Positions 43,593-53,044 are shown, counted from the stretch's first letter. The stretch: DNA of 64,000 bases from Paraburkholderia solitsugae (GCF_013177695.1 NZ_WOEY01000091.1:29637-93636), one strand, 5' to 3'. Program-made: numbers and translations. The notes: generated by a model not told the origin, from the sequence alone.

Positions 43593-44657
43593 TCAATGCG
43601 TATGCCGGTGATGAATATCTGGGAAATGCGCGTGCGCATGCGTGATCGGCGCGTGGGAGTGCGGATGGGTGTGCGGTTCGTCGCCGTCCCACGCGAAATC
43701 GTGCTCGTGCTGGTGATGCGCGTCGTGCCGGTGGCGATGCGTGTGGTCCAGCGGCTGGTGCGTGTGCGGATGCTCGTGACGTTCGCGGATGTGCAGCCAG
43801 ACACCCAGCGCCATCAGGGCAGCGGCCACCCAGAACAGCGGCGGCGGCATCTCCGGCCACAGCAGCCACGACAAGGTCACGCCAAATAGTGGCGCGACGG
43901 AGAAATAAGCGCCAGTACGCGCGGTGCCGAGATTGCGCAGCGCGACGACGAACAGCACGAGACTGACGCCGTAGCCCGCGAACCCCGTCAGCATGGCGAG
44001 CGCCACGGTCGTGGCCTTGGGCCACGCGGCGCCAAGGGTGAGCGCGAGCGTCACGTTGACCGAACCGGCCACGAGCCCTTTTATGCAGGCAATGAACATG
44101 GCGTCGTGAGTCGACACCTTGCGCGTGAGGTTGTTGTCGACCGCCCAGCACGCGCAGGCGCCGGCCAGCAGCAGCGTGCCGGGCGGCAGGCCGGCCGCGC
44201 CGGGCTGCCACGACAATGCCACGCCGCCCGCGACGATCGCGGCCATGCCCAGGAACACCTGAATGTCGACGTTCTCACGAAACACGATCCACGCAATCAG
44301 CGCGGTAAACACGCCTTCGAGATTCAGCAGCAGCGAACCGGTGGCGGCCGGCGTCGTCTTCAGACCCAGCATCAACAGCGCCGGGCCTGCGACACCGCCG
44401 GCCACGATCGCGCCGGCGAGCCACGGGACCTCGCGCAGCGGGAAGCGGTTGTGACTGACTGGCTGCCCTTGCGCGTGACCTTTCAGGCGGCGCGCCAGAA
44501 TGAGGGCGGCAAGGCCGGTGCCGCTGCCGAGATAGAACAGTCCGGCCAGCAGAAACGGCGACAGCGACCCCAGTAGCGCCTTGGCGAGCGGGGTGGTCGC
44601 ACCGAACAAGGCGGCGGCGAGCAGGGCGGTGAAAGCTGCGTTGAAGCGAGTAGACAT
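43593..44657 (-). CDS. EamA/DMT-family transporter with His-rich C-terminal tail
   Basis: 354 residues. The first 290 form ten hydrophobic helices in two EamA repeats (first ALLAAALFGATTPLAKALLG, with the helix-4 signature LLNLEGVFTALIAWIVFREN). The last 60 residues are a cytoplasmic tail with more than 20 His in HEH, HTH and HPHSHAP patterns plus Asp and Glu, as in zinc, nickel or cobalt carriers. EamA proteins usually export metabolites, so a metal-binding tail is unusual and hints at metal or metal-chelate efflux. ATG 44657 begins MSTRFNAAF; a longer upstream frame is not credible. Confidence 0.88.
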   Translation of the reverse strand: MSTRFNAAFTALLAAALFGATTPLAKALLGSLSPFLLAGLFYLGSGTGLAALILARRLKGHAQGQPVSHNRFPLREVPWLAGAIVAGGVAGPALLMLGLKTTPAATGSLLLNLEGVFTALIAWIVFRENVDIQVFLGMAAIVAGGVALSWQPGAAGLPPGTLLLAGACACWAVDNNLTRKVSTHDAMFIACIKGLVAGSVNVTLALTLGAAWPKATTVALAMLTGFAGYGVSLVLFVVALRNLGTARTGAYFSVAPLFGVTLSWLLWPEMPPPLFWVAAALMALGVWLHIRERHEHPHTHQPLDHTHRHRHDAHHQHEHDFAWDGDEPHTHPHSHAPITHAHAHFPDIHHRHTH

Positions 44658-44816
44658 GAGTGGAAGATTCGGTGAGTGCTGGCGTTGCCGACACGATACC
44701 GCTATCGGGCCGCGAACGCCTAACTCCGCTGAACAGGCGTGCAGACCGGAAATCCCCGCCGCATCCGATCGCGCCCTTACAGCGTATAACTTGCATCGCC
44801 GTTGAAAGAGGCTCCC

Positions 44817-45593
44817 ATGCCGCCACTTGCCGCCGCTCTGATCGCCCTGGTTGGGCTCGTCGTGATCTTCAGCGCCGTTTGGGCGTGGCAATTGAAGACC
44901 GCGAACGCCGGCATGGTCGACCCGGTCTGGGCCTATTCGCTTGGCCTGGTCGCGGTGCTGTACGCCCTGCTCAGCAACGGCGACCCGGTGTCACGTGCAC
45001 TGACTGCGCTGGGCGGTCTGGGTTGGGGCGCGCGGCTCGGCACGCATCTGTGGAAACGCAATGCCGGCAAGCCCGAGGACGCGCGCTATCGCCGCTTCCG
45101 TGAAGAATGGGGCGACAAGGCCGCCAGCAAGATGTTCTGGTTTTTCCAGGTGCAAGTCGCGGTCTCGATGTTGCTGTCGATCGCATTCCTGGTGCCGTCG
45201 TACCGGAGCAGTCCAGTAGCCATCGGCTGGATCGTGCTGGCGGTCGTGCTGTGGATCGTCTCGGTAGCCGGCGAAGGCACAGCGGACCGGCAACTCAAGC
45301 GCTTCGCGCAGGATCAGGCCAATCACAACACCGTGTGCCGCGTCGGCTTGTGGCGCTACTCGCGGCATCCGAACTACTTCTTCGAATGCGTCCATTGGCT
45401 CGCTTATATCGCGTTGTCGATCGGTACGCCGTGGGCCTGGTTCACGTTGTTGCCGCCGGTGCTGATGGCGTTTCTGTTGCTGAGGTTCTCCGGCATTCCA
45501 CTGCTCGAAGAAAGCATGGCTAAACGGCGTGCCGGTTACGCCGAGTACATGCGCACTACCAGCGCGTTGATTCCGTGGCCGCCACGGCATTGA
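44817..45593 (+). CDS. DUF1295 membrane protein (steroid 5-alpha-reductase-like)
   Basis: Integral membrane protein of 258 residues with six or seven helices. The C-terminal part has the reductase/isoprenylcysteine-methyltransferase-like motif GLWRYSRHPNYFFECVHWLA and SGIPLLEESMAKRRAGYAEY, typical of DUF1295. The family is thought to reduce or modify lipids using NADPH. It lies 67 bp upstream of a fatty-acid methyltransferase-like gene, and these two families often neighbour each other, which suggests a joint lipid modification. Confidence 0.87.
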   Translation: MPPLAAALIALVGLVVIFSAVWAWQLKTANAGMVDPVWAYSLGLVAVLYALLSNGDPVSRALTALGGLGWGARLGTHLWKRNAGKPEDARYRRFREEWGDKAASKMFWFFQVQVAVSMLLSIAFLVPSYRSSPVAIGWIVLAVVLWIVSVAGEGTADRQLKRFAQDQANHNTVCRVGLWRYSRHPNYFFECVHWLAYIALSIGTPWAWFTLLPPVLMAFLLLRFSGIPLLEESMAKRRAGYAEYMRTTSALIPWPPRH

Positions 45594-45660
45594 GATGAGT
45601 CGGCCAAGGCGCGTGCGAATGGTCGGAAAAATCCAGAACAAACGATAGGGAGTCAGCCTC

Positions 45661-46764
45661 ATGAGCCTTTCCACCACCGGCCACACGATGCCGTCACCGT
45701 CGCCCGCTGAGCCGGGTGACGGCTGGTTGATCCAGTGCTGCGAACGCGGCTGGCTGCCCGACAGCCTGATCCGTTTCGGCATGCGTCAGCTGATGCCCCA
45801 GCGTTTGCGCGACGAAGGAAACGACAACGGTGAGTTGCGCGCGCAACGGCTCAACCGTCTACTGGACGACTTGCGCGCGAGTCCGATTGCCATCGAGACC
45901 CAAGCGGCCAACACGCAGCATTACGAGGTGCCGGCGTCGTTCTTCCATGCGCATCTCGGACCGCATCTGAAGTATTCGTGCTGTTTGTACCCGACCGGCA
46001 ATGAGACGCTCGCGCAAGCCGAAGTCGCGATGCTCGAGCGGTATGCCGAACGCGCGGAACTGGCCGACGGTCAGCAGATTCTCGATCTCGGTTGCGGGTG
46101 GGGCTCGCTGTCGTTGTGGCTGGCGGCGCGTTATCCGCGCGCACAGATCGTCGCACTATCGAATTCGCATGGACAGCGCGCGTTTATCGAGGCGCGTGCT
46201 GCGGAGCGCGGCTTGCACAACCTCTCGGTGGTCACGGGCAATGTCGTCGATTTCGAATTCGACGGAGCGCAGCTTGGTGGCGGTTTCGATCGCGTGGTGT
46301 CGATCGAGATGTTCGAGCATATGAAGAACTACGGGCTGCTGCTCGGCAAAATTTCACGCTGGATGCGCGACGAGGCGAAGCTGTTCGCGCATATCTTCGT
46401 GCATCGCACGCTGGCGTATCACTTCGAGGTGCAGGACGGTAGCGACTGGATGTCGAAGTACTTTTTCACGGGTGGCACGATGCCGTCCGAGGCGCTGTTG
46501 CTGAACTTCCAGGACGATCTGCGGATGGAGCGTCAGTGGTGGGTGAGCGGCACGCATTACGAGCGCACGGCGAATCATTGGCTCGTCGCCCTCGATGTGG
46601 CGCGTGATCGCGTGATGCCAACGCTCGTGGATACGTATGGCGCGCGCGATGCGGCTGTGTGGCTTCAGCGGTGGCGGATGTTCTACATGGCCGTGGCCGA
46701 GTTGTTCGGCTACGCGAACGGGAATGAGTGGGGCGTGGGACACTATCGGTTTGTGAAGCGCTAA
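45661..46764 (+). CDS. Cyclopropane-fatty-acyl-phospholipid synthase-like methyltransferase
   Basis: SAM-dependent lipid methyltransferase of 367 residues. Core motif I is ILDLGCGWGSLSLWLAARYP; the CFA-type residues NTQHYEVPASFF, KYSCCLYP, SIEMFEHMKNYG and HIFVHRTLAYHFE are visible. The N-terminal domain is shorter than in Cfa proper. It likely methylates unsaturated acyl chains of membrane phospholipids. GGGAG lies before the ATG. It is codirectional with the DUF1295 gene, and the uracil-DNA glycosylase gene follows after 13 bp. Confidence 0.88.
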   Translation: MSLSTTGHTMPSPSPAEPGDGWLIQCCERGWLPDSLIRFGMRQLMPQRLRDEGNDNGELRAQRLNRLLDDLRASPIAIETQAANTQHYEVPASFFHAHLGPHLKYSCCLYPTGNETLAQAEVAMLERYAERAELADGQQILDLGCGWGSLSLWLAARYPRAQIVALSNSHGQRAFIEARAAERGLHNLSVVTGNVVDFEFDGAQLGGGFDRVVSIEMFEHMKNYGLLLGKISRWMRDEAKLFAHIFVHRTLAYHFEVQDGSDWMSKYFFTGGTMPSEALLLNFQDDLRMERQWWVSGTHYERTANHWLVALDVARDRVMPTLVDTYGARDAAVWLQRWRMFYMAVAELFGYANGNEWGVGHYRFVKR

Positions 46765-46777
46765 TCCGCGCCAAGGT

Positions 46778-47377
46778 ATGACCGCAAGGAAGCAAATTTT
46801 ACTGAACACGTTATTGCACGACATTCGCGCCTGTACGGTGTGCGCGCCGGTGCTGCCGCATGCGCCGCGGCCGGTCGTTGTGGCATCAACTGATTCGCGC
46901 ATTCTGATCATCGGCCAGGCGCCCGGTGCACGCGTGCATGCTTCAGGTATTCCATGGAGCGATGCGAGTGGTGCACGTTTGCGCAACTGGCTCGCGGTCT
47001 CCGACGAGACCTTCTACGACGCCTCGAAATTCGCGATCGTGCCGATGGGTTTCTGCTTTCCGGGCAGAGGCGCGAGTGGCGATTTGCCGCCGAGGCCCGA
47101 ATGCGCCGCGCATTGGCATCAGGTGTTGCTCGCTCAGTTGCGCGAGGTGCGGCTCACGTTGCTGATTGGCCAATACGCTCAGCGTTTTGGTCTCGGCGAC
47201 GCGTTCGGGCCGACGCTAACCGATACACTGCTGCGCTGGCGAGAATTCGGCCCCAACGTGGTGCCGCTTCCGCATCCCTCGCCGCGCAATATTGCCTGGT
47301 TCAAACGCAATCCGTGGTTCGAAGCGGAGGTGTTGCCGACGCTGCGGACGCGGGTTGCCGTAGCGCTCCAGGCATGA
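46778..47377 (+). CDS. Uracil-DNA glycosylase family protein
   Basis: 199 residues with the glycosylase motif A region LIIGQAPGARVHASGIPWSD and motif B PLPHPSPRNIAWFKRNPWF. It starts with a short IRACTVCAPVLP segment with two Cys, but the four Cys of iron-sulfur type family 4/5 enzymes are not all apparent. It should remove uracil or another damaged base, or be a diverged superfamily member. It lies 13 bp after the methyltransferase gene, likely cotranscribed. Confidence 0.85.
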   Translation: MTARKQILLNTLLHDIRACTVCAPVLPHAPRPVVVASTDSRILIIGQAPGARVHASGIPWSDASGARLRNWLAVSDETFYDASKFAIVPMGFCFPGRGASGDLPPRPECAAHWHQVLLAQLREVRLTLLIGQYAQRFGLGDAFGPTLTDTLLRWREFGPNVVPLPHPSPRNIAWFKRNPWFEAEVLPTLRTRVAVALQA

Positions 47378-47546
47378 TTTGCCGCGCGCGGTCGAAATAA
47401 TCTGAAACACATCGCTAAGCGCCTGGCGGAATAAAACGTCACACTAATGCGTTTGCCTTATGCCAGCGGCGCGACCGGGCCTGCTCCGGCATGGCCGAAT
47501 TTTCAAACAGCTTTCGCCAGAAAACCATTTGCAGACGGAACGACCT

Positions 47547-48146
47547 ATGAACACCCACGCCGATCCCCTGACCGATTCGACCAGCACGCCGCTGGCGTCG
47601 CGCTATACCCGCACGGCGATCACGCTGCACTGGCTGATCGCGCTGCTGATGATCGGCAATGTCGTGCTCGGCCTGACCGCCGAATCATGGCCCGATGATT
47701 GGGTGCGTCCGGTCGTCGATACCCATAAGTCGATCGGCATCACCGTGCTCGGTCTCGCGCTGCTGCGCATCTTGTGGCGCGTGTCGCACAAGCCGCCGCC
47801 GTTGCCGCGCGAGTTTCCCTCGTGGGAGAAGATCGCCGCGCATGTCGCCCATTTCCTGCTGTATTTCTTGATGATTGCGCTGCCGCTGTCCGGCTGGCTG
47901 CACGATTCCGCGTGGAAAGATGCGGCCACGCATCCGATGCGCCTGTTCAACCTGTTCCCCTGGCCGCGCATCGGCTATGTGATGAATCTCGATCCGGTGC
48001 TCAAGGAGACCTTGCACGATCGCTTCGGCGCCTTGCATACGTCGCTCGGCTACGCGCTGTATGCGCTGCTGGCGATGCATATCGGCGGCGCGTTGAAGCA
48101 CCAATGGATCGATCGCAAGTCGGTTCTGAAACGCATGGTGCCGTAA
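47547..48146 (+). CDS. Cytochrome b561
   Basis: Four-helix inner-membrane di-heme protein of 199 residues. Candidate heme-ligand His are in AITLHWLIALLMIGN, VDTHKSIGIT, AAHVAHFLLYFLM and YALLAMHIGGALKHQ. The family oxidises quinol or ascorbate-like donors and passes electrons to periplasmic acceptors, or detoxifies superoxide at the membrane. It is a single gene with no obvious partner. Confidence 0.92.
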   Translation: MNTHADPLTDSTSTPLASRYTRTAITLHWLIALLMIGNVVLGLTAESWPDDWVRPVVDTHKSIGITVLGLALLRILWRVSHKPPPLPREFPSWEKIAAHVAHFLLYFLMIALPLSGWLHDSAWKDAATHPMRLFNLFPWPRIGYVMNLDPVLKETLHDRFGALHTSLGYALYALLAMHIGGALKHQWIDRKSVLKRMVP

Positions 48147-48204
48147 GCACCGTCACGCTACTTTCGATCTAATAACCGCACCACCGACGGACTCAGCAGT
48201 CATT

Positions 48205-49656
48205 TTGAAGAAAACTCTGGAACAGGCGCTCGCCCTCGCATCCCCGCGCATTCTGCCGCGTCCCACTACGCTGCTGAGCACGTTGATTCATTTCAGCGTC
48301 GTCGTGTTGTGGCTGCTGCTGTTCGCGCGCGCGTTCTTTCTGCAAGGCGTGGTGGCGTGGTCGACGGGGATTGCGTACGTCGTGTACGACACGTTGCTGC
48401 TCGCGTTCGTCACGTGGAAAACGCTGCCGCTGATGCGGCCCACGCCGCCGCTCGAGCCTGACTTCGACGCGCGCAGCTTGCCGAGCATGGGGGTGATCGT
48501 CGCCTCGCATAACGAGGCGACGGTGTTGCCGGTCACGCTCGCTGCGCTGCTACGCCAGACGCATGGCCCGGCGCAGATCGTGATCGCCGACGACGGTTCC
48601 ACCGATGCCACCCAGGCGCTGCTCACCGAACGCTTCGGCCTGGCTGCCGCAGCCGACGGTGTACTGAGCGCACCGAGTTCGCTTTACCCGAATCTTTACT
48701 GGCTGCGCGTGCCGCATGGCGGCAAGGCCCGTGCGCTGAACGCCGCCATCACGGTCATGACGACCGACACCGTCATGACCGTCGACGCCGACACGCTGCT
48801 CGACGACGACGCCACCTATGCGATGCGCGCCGCCTTCGCGAGCGAGCCGAAACTGGTCGCGGCGGCCGGCATTCTGGTGCCGGTCTGCGGCAAATCGGTT
48901 TCGGGCCGCGTATTCCAGTGGTTCCAGACCTATGAGTACATGCGCAACTTCATCGCCCGCTTTGCATGGATGCGCGCCGACAGTCTGCTGCTGATTTCAG
49001 GTGCCTTCGCGTCGTTCAAGCGCGACGCGCTGGTCGACGTGGGCGGCTTCGATCCGCAGTGCCTGGTTGAAGACTACGAACTGATTCATCGGCTGCGCCG
49101 CTACTCGGTGGATCATGGTCTCGGCTGGGACGTGCGCGTGGTCGGCGACGCTCATGCGCATACCGATGCGCCGGACAACCTCGGCAGTTTCCTGCGGCAG
49201 CGCCGCCGCTGGTTTGCGGGCTTCCTGCAAACGCAATACTGGAACCGCGACATGACCGGCAATCCGCGCTACGGCACGATGGGCATGCTGATGCTGCCGG
49301 TCAAGGCCATCGATACGATGCAGCCGATCTACGGGCTGACCGCCTTCGCGCTGCTGCTCGGCTTTCTGTTCGACGGGCATGGCGCGATCGTCGTGTCGAT
49401 TTTCAGCGTGATCGGCCTCAAAACGGCAATCGACCTCGCGTTCTATCTGTGGTGTATCCATCTGTACCGCCGCTGGACCGGCAAGCGCACCGGTTCCAGT
49501 TTGTGGATGGCCGTGCTCGCGGCAATCGCCGAGCCGTTCACGTTCCAACTGGTGCGGCATATTGGCGCCTTGCTCGGCTGGCTGCATTTCCTGCGTGGCG
49601 GCCGTTCATGGGGCGTGCAACGCCGCTCCGGCCTCGTGACGCACGACGAAAGTTAG
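48205..49656 (+). CDS. Processive family 2 glycosyltransferase, membrane-bound
   Basis: 483 residues. Two N-terminal helices, then a GT-A domain with all processive motifs: IADDGSTDATQ, VDADTLLDDDA, LVEDYELIHR and QRRRWFAGFLQ, then C-terminal helices. This matches PgaC/hyaluronan-synthase-like enzymes that make and export a beta-linked polysaccharide, but none of the usual partner genes are adjacent. The start is a TTG (48205), with no better codon upstream of the first helix; this start is uncertain. Confidence 0.87.
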   Translation: MKKTLEQALALASPRILPRPTTLLSTLIHFSVVVLWLLLFARAFFLQGVVAWSTGIAYVVYDTLLLAFVTWKTLPLMRPTPPLEPDFDARSLPSMGVIVASHNEATVLPVTLAALLRQTHGPAQIVIADDGSTDATQALLTERFGLAAAADGVLSAPSSLYPNLYWLRVPHGGKARALNAAITVMTTDTVMTVDADTLLDDDATYAMRAAFASEPKLVAAAGILVPVCGKSVSGRVFQWFQTYEYMRNFIARFAWMRADSLLLISGAFASFKRDALVDVGGFDPQCLVEDYELIHRLRRYSVDHGLGWDVRVVGDAHAHTDAPDNLGSFLRQRRRWFAGFLQTQYWNRDMTGNPRYGTMGMLMLPVKAIDTMQPIYGLTAFALLLGFLFDGHGAIVVSIFSVIGLKTAIDLAFYLWCIHLYRRWTGKRTGSSLWMAVLAAIAEPFTFQLVRHIGALLGWLHFLRGGRSWGVQRRSGLVTHDES

Positions 49657-49847
49657 CAGCCGATCGCCTTATTTGACGCGCGTAGGGTGGCAGACCGGCG
49701 CGGTTGCGCCCATGAGCGGCAGAGTGGGGCATGGCATGCTATCGGCGGAACCAGGCCGCTTCGGGTTCGAGTAGACTGTACGGCGATGTCGGCCCGCGAA
49801 TTGCAGGGCGGCAACCTTCTATCCGCTCGTGCACGGAGGCTCCACTT

Positions 49848-51086
49848 ATGCATGCTGTTCCCCCGCTCGAACAAGACACCGTCGAAGCGCCGGCCGATGC
49901 GTCGCCTGCTCATGCCGCCGCGCAAACCAACGCCCCAACCGCCGCGATTGCACACACGCCAGATCAGGCCGCCCACAGCGCGCCGGTGCGCGATCTGCGC
50001 CGCGTCGGCATTCACCCCGACTACTGGTATCCGCTCGCGTGGTCGCATGAAGTGAAGCGAAGCAAGACGCATGGTGTGACGTTCGCGGGTGAGCCGATCG
50101 TGCTGGCGCGCACGGAGTCAGGCAAGGTGTTCGCGCTCGAAGATCGTTGCGCGCATCGTCAGGTGCCGTTGCATCAGGGCGTAGTGGACGGCGAATCGAT
50201 CCGCTGCGGCTATCACGGCTGGACCTACGACTGTTCGGGCACGTGCATCGACGTGCCGTATCTGGGCCGCGATCGTCTGCCGAACGGCGTGCGGTCTTAT
50301 CCGTGCCGCGAAGTTGAAGGCCTGATTTTCGTGTTTCCCGGCGATGCTGCTTTGGCCGAAGAACGGCCGCTCCCCGCGTTCGGGTCCGTATCCGACAAGA
50401 AGTACAAGACGCGCCGTTTCGGTCGTCCGGTGAGTTGCCACTATTCGTTCATGCACGAGAACCTGATGGACATGAACCATCAGTTCCTGCACCGGCGGCA
50501 GATGGGTCAGATGCGCGCACGTTCGCTGGGCCGGCGGCGCGGCGAAGGCTGGGTCGAGGTCGATTACACGTTCGCGCGCATGGCCGGCCAGCAGCCGATC
50601 GGCGAAGCGATCGTGTTCGGCCAGAGCCGCAAGACGGGCGGCGAGAACGACAAGGACGTGATGACGATCCGCACCGAGTATCCGTATCAGACGCTGCAGA
50701 TCCGCACGTCCGAACAGACGCTGGTGATGGATCTGTGGATCGTCTACGTGCCGCTCGATCGCGAGCAACGCACTAACCGCACGTTCGGCCTGCTGTCGAT
50801 TCGCAAACCGGGTATTCCCGGCGTGCTCAATCTCGCGTGGCCGCTCCTCGTGTGGTTCACCGAACGCATCTTCAAGGAAGACCGCGAAATCGTGGAAGCC
50901 GAACAGCGCGCGCACGACTCGCAAGGCTCGGACTGGAATCACGAGGTGTTTCCGGTCATCAACGAATTACGCGCCTTGCTGCGCGAGAGTGGCGCGCCGG
51001 ATCACGTCGTGGGTGCCGGTACCGGCGGCGGCGCGGTGATCCGCTTCTGGGATTCGCGTCACGGCAACCCGTTGTCGAATACCTGA
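49848..51086 (+). CDS. Orphan Rieske oxygenase alpha subunit
   Basis: 412 residues. After a Pro/Ala/Gln-rich N-terminal extension of about 50 residues, the Rieske ligands appear in CAHRQVPLHQ and CGYHGWTYD, and the mononuclear iron site in ENLMDMNHQFLHR. The extension lacks a signal peptide. No ferredoxin, reductase or beta subunit gene is adjacent, so it must borrow electron carriers or use a stand-alone reductase. GGAGG lies 8 nt before the ATG at 49848. Substrate unknown. Confidence 0.88.
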   Translation: MHAVPPLEQDTVEAPADASPAHAAAQTNAPTAAIAHTPDQAAHSAPVRDLRRVGIHPDYWYPLAWSHEVKRSKTHGVTFAGEPIVLARTESGKVFALEDRCAHRQVPLHQGVVDGESIRCGYHGWTYDCSGTCIDVPYLGRDRLPNGVRSYPCREVEGLIFVFPGDAALAEERPLPAFGSVSDKKYKTRRFGRPVSCHYSFMHENLMDMNHQFLHRRQMGQMRARSLGRRRGEGWVEVDYTFARMAGQQPIGEAIVFGQSRKTGGENDKDVMTIRTEYPYQTLQIRTSEQTLVMDLWIVYVPLDREQRTNRTFGLLSIRKPGIPGVLNLAWPLLVWFTERIFKEDREIVEAEQRAHDSQGSDWNHEVFPVINELRALLRESGAPDHVVGAGTGGGAVIRFWDSRHGNPLSNT

Positions 51087-51238
51087 TATTCGAGTCTTTT
51101 GGCGCCGCGCAGGGCCGTAAAATCGTCGGCGACGATGAGCGGCGGGCCGGCGGCGCCGGCTATAACAAGACGCATAAGGCGCAGGCTCATCGATCGGTCA
51201 ATCCAAAATCATAATGAATCGCGTGAGGGGTCCAGTCG

Positions 51239-52228
51239 ATGAGTACCGAACTGCATGCAGTGATGCCGGTTGTCGTGTTCTGTGCGGGCCTCGCCATCAT
51301 GGCGGTGGCGCTTTGGAAGGGCGGCCCCAAACAGCCGCCGCCACTCGCGTCGATCAACGAGCCTTTCAAGTCGGTCGATACTTCCGATTTACCTCCCGTT
51401 GAACGCTACACCGCACGCGACAAGGCGGCGCTCGCGTATCGGCGCTATGCGAGCCGGTTGACGCGGCTGCGAGGCAGCGTCGTGCTGATTCACGGTTCGT
51501 CGGCGAGTGGCGTGAGCCTGCATACCTTGGCGAAGGCGCTTGCTGCGGCCGGGTACGAGGTCTACGTACCCGACATCCGCGGGCATGGCGACTCAGGCAA
51601 GAAAGGCACGATCGCGTATATCGGCCAGCTCGAAGACGATCTGAGCGACTTTCTCGATGCGGTACAACCGGCTGGACCGCGTACGCTGGCCGGCTTCTCG
51701 GCGGGTGGCGGTTTCGCGCTGCGGTTCGCGGGGGATGCGCGGCAGCTGGCATTCGACCGCTACGTGCTGCTTGCGCCGTTCATTCATCAGGGCGCGCCGA
51801 CCACGCCGCCTTCCGTCGGCGGGTGGGTGAATGTCGGGTCACCACGCGTGATCGTGCTGGTGATCCTCAACAAGCTGCACATCACGCTGTTCAATCACCT
51901 GCCGACCGTGGCCTACGCCCTGTCGCCTGAGGCGGCGGCCAAGCTCGCGCCGCAGTACTCGTACAACCTGATGCAGAACTTTCGTCCGCATGAGGATTAC
52001 CGCGCGGATATCCGCGCGATGCGGCAGCCGGTTGAAGCGCTGGTTGGCGCGGATGACGAGGCGTTTCACGCCGAGAAATTTGCCCAGGTCTTTGCGGAAG
52101 CGGGGCGTGTAGTGCCGGTTACGATCGTGCCTGGCGTGGCGCATATCGCGTTGACGCTCGATGCGGCCGCCGTCGCCGCGATTGTAGCGGCGGTGTCTGA
52201 GCATGCCGGCGAGGTGGCTCTTTCGTAG
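51239..52228 (+). CDS. Alpha/beta hydrolase with N-terminal membrane anchor
   Basis: 329 residues. A hydrophobic helix at about residues 7-24 (AVMPVVVFCAGLAIMAVALW) anchors it, then the hydrolase domain with LIHGSSASGVSLH, the Asp region IRGHGDSG, nucleophile elbow LAGFSAGGGFALRF and the C-terminal His in VPGVAHIALT. The type is monoglyceride lipase or lysophospholipase-like. GAGGGG precedes the ATG. The nearest genes do not define a pathway. Confidence 0.85.
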   Translation: MSTELHAVMPVVVFCAGLAIMAVALWKGGPKQPPPLASINEPFKSVDTSDLPPVERYTARDKAALAYRRYASRLTRLRGSVVLIHGSSASGVSLHTLAKALAAAGYEVYVPDIRGHGDSGKKGTIAYIGQLEDDLSDFLDAVQPAGPRTLAGFSAGGGFALRFAGDARQLAFDRYVLLAPFIHQGAPTTPPSVGGWVNVGSPRVIVLVILNKLHITLFNHLPTVAYALSPEAAAKLAPQYSYNLMQNFRPHEDYRADIRAMRQPVEALVGADDEAFHAEKFAQVFAEAGRVVPVTIVPGVAHIALTLDAAAVAAIVAAVSEHAGEVALS

Positions 52229-52395
52229 GCTGGCTTTCTGCCCGGTGGGGAATGAATCCATCTCCACCCGGTAGGGAATTCAGGCCGGTCGAGCAGCGAT
52301 AATGGCATCTAACACACGCCGGTTTGCGCCATTCGAGATGCGCCGGCCTCCGACCCGTGTACCATTTCGCTTTTTCCGATCTTTAAGAACGCCCC

Positions 52396-52512
52396 GTGAC
52401 TACGCAACAACTCCCCACCGCATCCCGTAAATCCCTCACTCTGTTGCAATTGCTGGGCCTCATCGGCGCCGCCGGACTGATTGCCGCCATCGTGCTGAAT
52501 CAGTTCGTCTAA
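52396..52512 (+). CDS. Small single-span membrane protein
   Basis: 38 residues from a GTG start: a short polar N-terminus (MTTQQLPTASRKSLT) then a hydrophobic helix (LLQLLGLIGAAGLIAAIVLN) and a two-residue tail before the stop. The composition fits a real membrane miniprotein rather than chance. It is 80 bp upstream of the rubredoxin gene. No strong ribosome site, so confidence is limited. Confidence 0.45.
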   Translation: MTTQQLPTASRKSLTLLQLLGLIGAAGLIAAIVLNQFV

Positions 52513-52592
52513 CCCCCGCCACAAGCCCTCGCTTCAAGCATCCGACCCTATGCCGGCGCTCGCCGCCGGCTTCATCGACATTCCGATTTGCC

Positions 52593-53009
52593 ATGTACAA
52601 GAAGGGCGTAGCCGTAGAAATCCAGTTTTCTCCCGAACGGCTCAACGACGGCGCCGGCGATCCGTACTGGATCGATTTGACGCAGGTTGAAGCGCAACGG
52701 CTGCTGGAAAGTCTGCAGGCACGCCTGGCTGAAAGCAGCGTGGGCACCGCCGCGCCGTTGGTGGTGAGCCTCGATGAGACGCCGGCGTCGCAAGCGGTCG
52801 CTGCGCCGCAGGCGGCGGTAGGCAGCGCGGCCTCGGCGAACGACTTCAAACAATGGGTCTGCGTGATTTGTGGCTGGATCTACGATGAAGCCGCCGGCGT
52901 GCCGGAAGAAGGCATTGCGCCGGGCACCTGCTGGGCAGATGTCCCGGCCGACTGGCGTTGCCCACTGTGCGACGTGGGCAAGGAAGATTTTGCGTTGGTC
53001 GAGTTTTAG
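52593..53009 (+). CDS. Rubredoxin with N-terminal extension
   Basis: 138 residues. The last 50 form a rubredoxin domain with the four iron ligands in CVICGWIYD and CPLCDVGKED. The first 80 residues are an unrelated domain (VAVEIQFSPERLNDG, YWIDLTQVEAQRLLESL) of unknown role, about 35-40 of them Ala-rich linker. Canonical rubredoxins are only about 55 residues, so this is a fused or extended version. It is likely an electron carrier for an oxygenase, possibly the orphan Rieske enzyme upstream, but this is conjecture. Confidence 0.88.
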   Translation: MYKKGVAVEIQFSPERLNDGAGDPYWIDLTQVEAQRLLESLQARLAESSVGTAAPLVVSLDETPASQAVAAPQAAVGSAASANDFKQWVCVICGWIYDEAAGVPEEGIAPGTCWADVPADWRCPLCDVGKEDFALVEF

Positions 53010-53044
53010 GCCCGGCTGCGCGCCGGATTACTTGGCGGCCGGTC

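Noticed and set aside
52240..52290. Inverted repeat CCCGGTGGGG...TCTCCACCCGG after the alpha/beta hydrolase gene
   Set aside because: Arms contain mismatches and no T-run follows; not reliable enough to list as a terminator.
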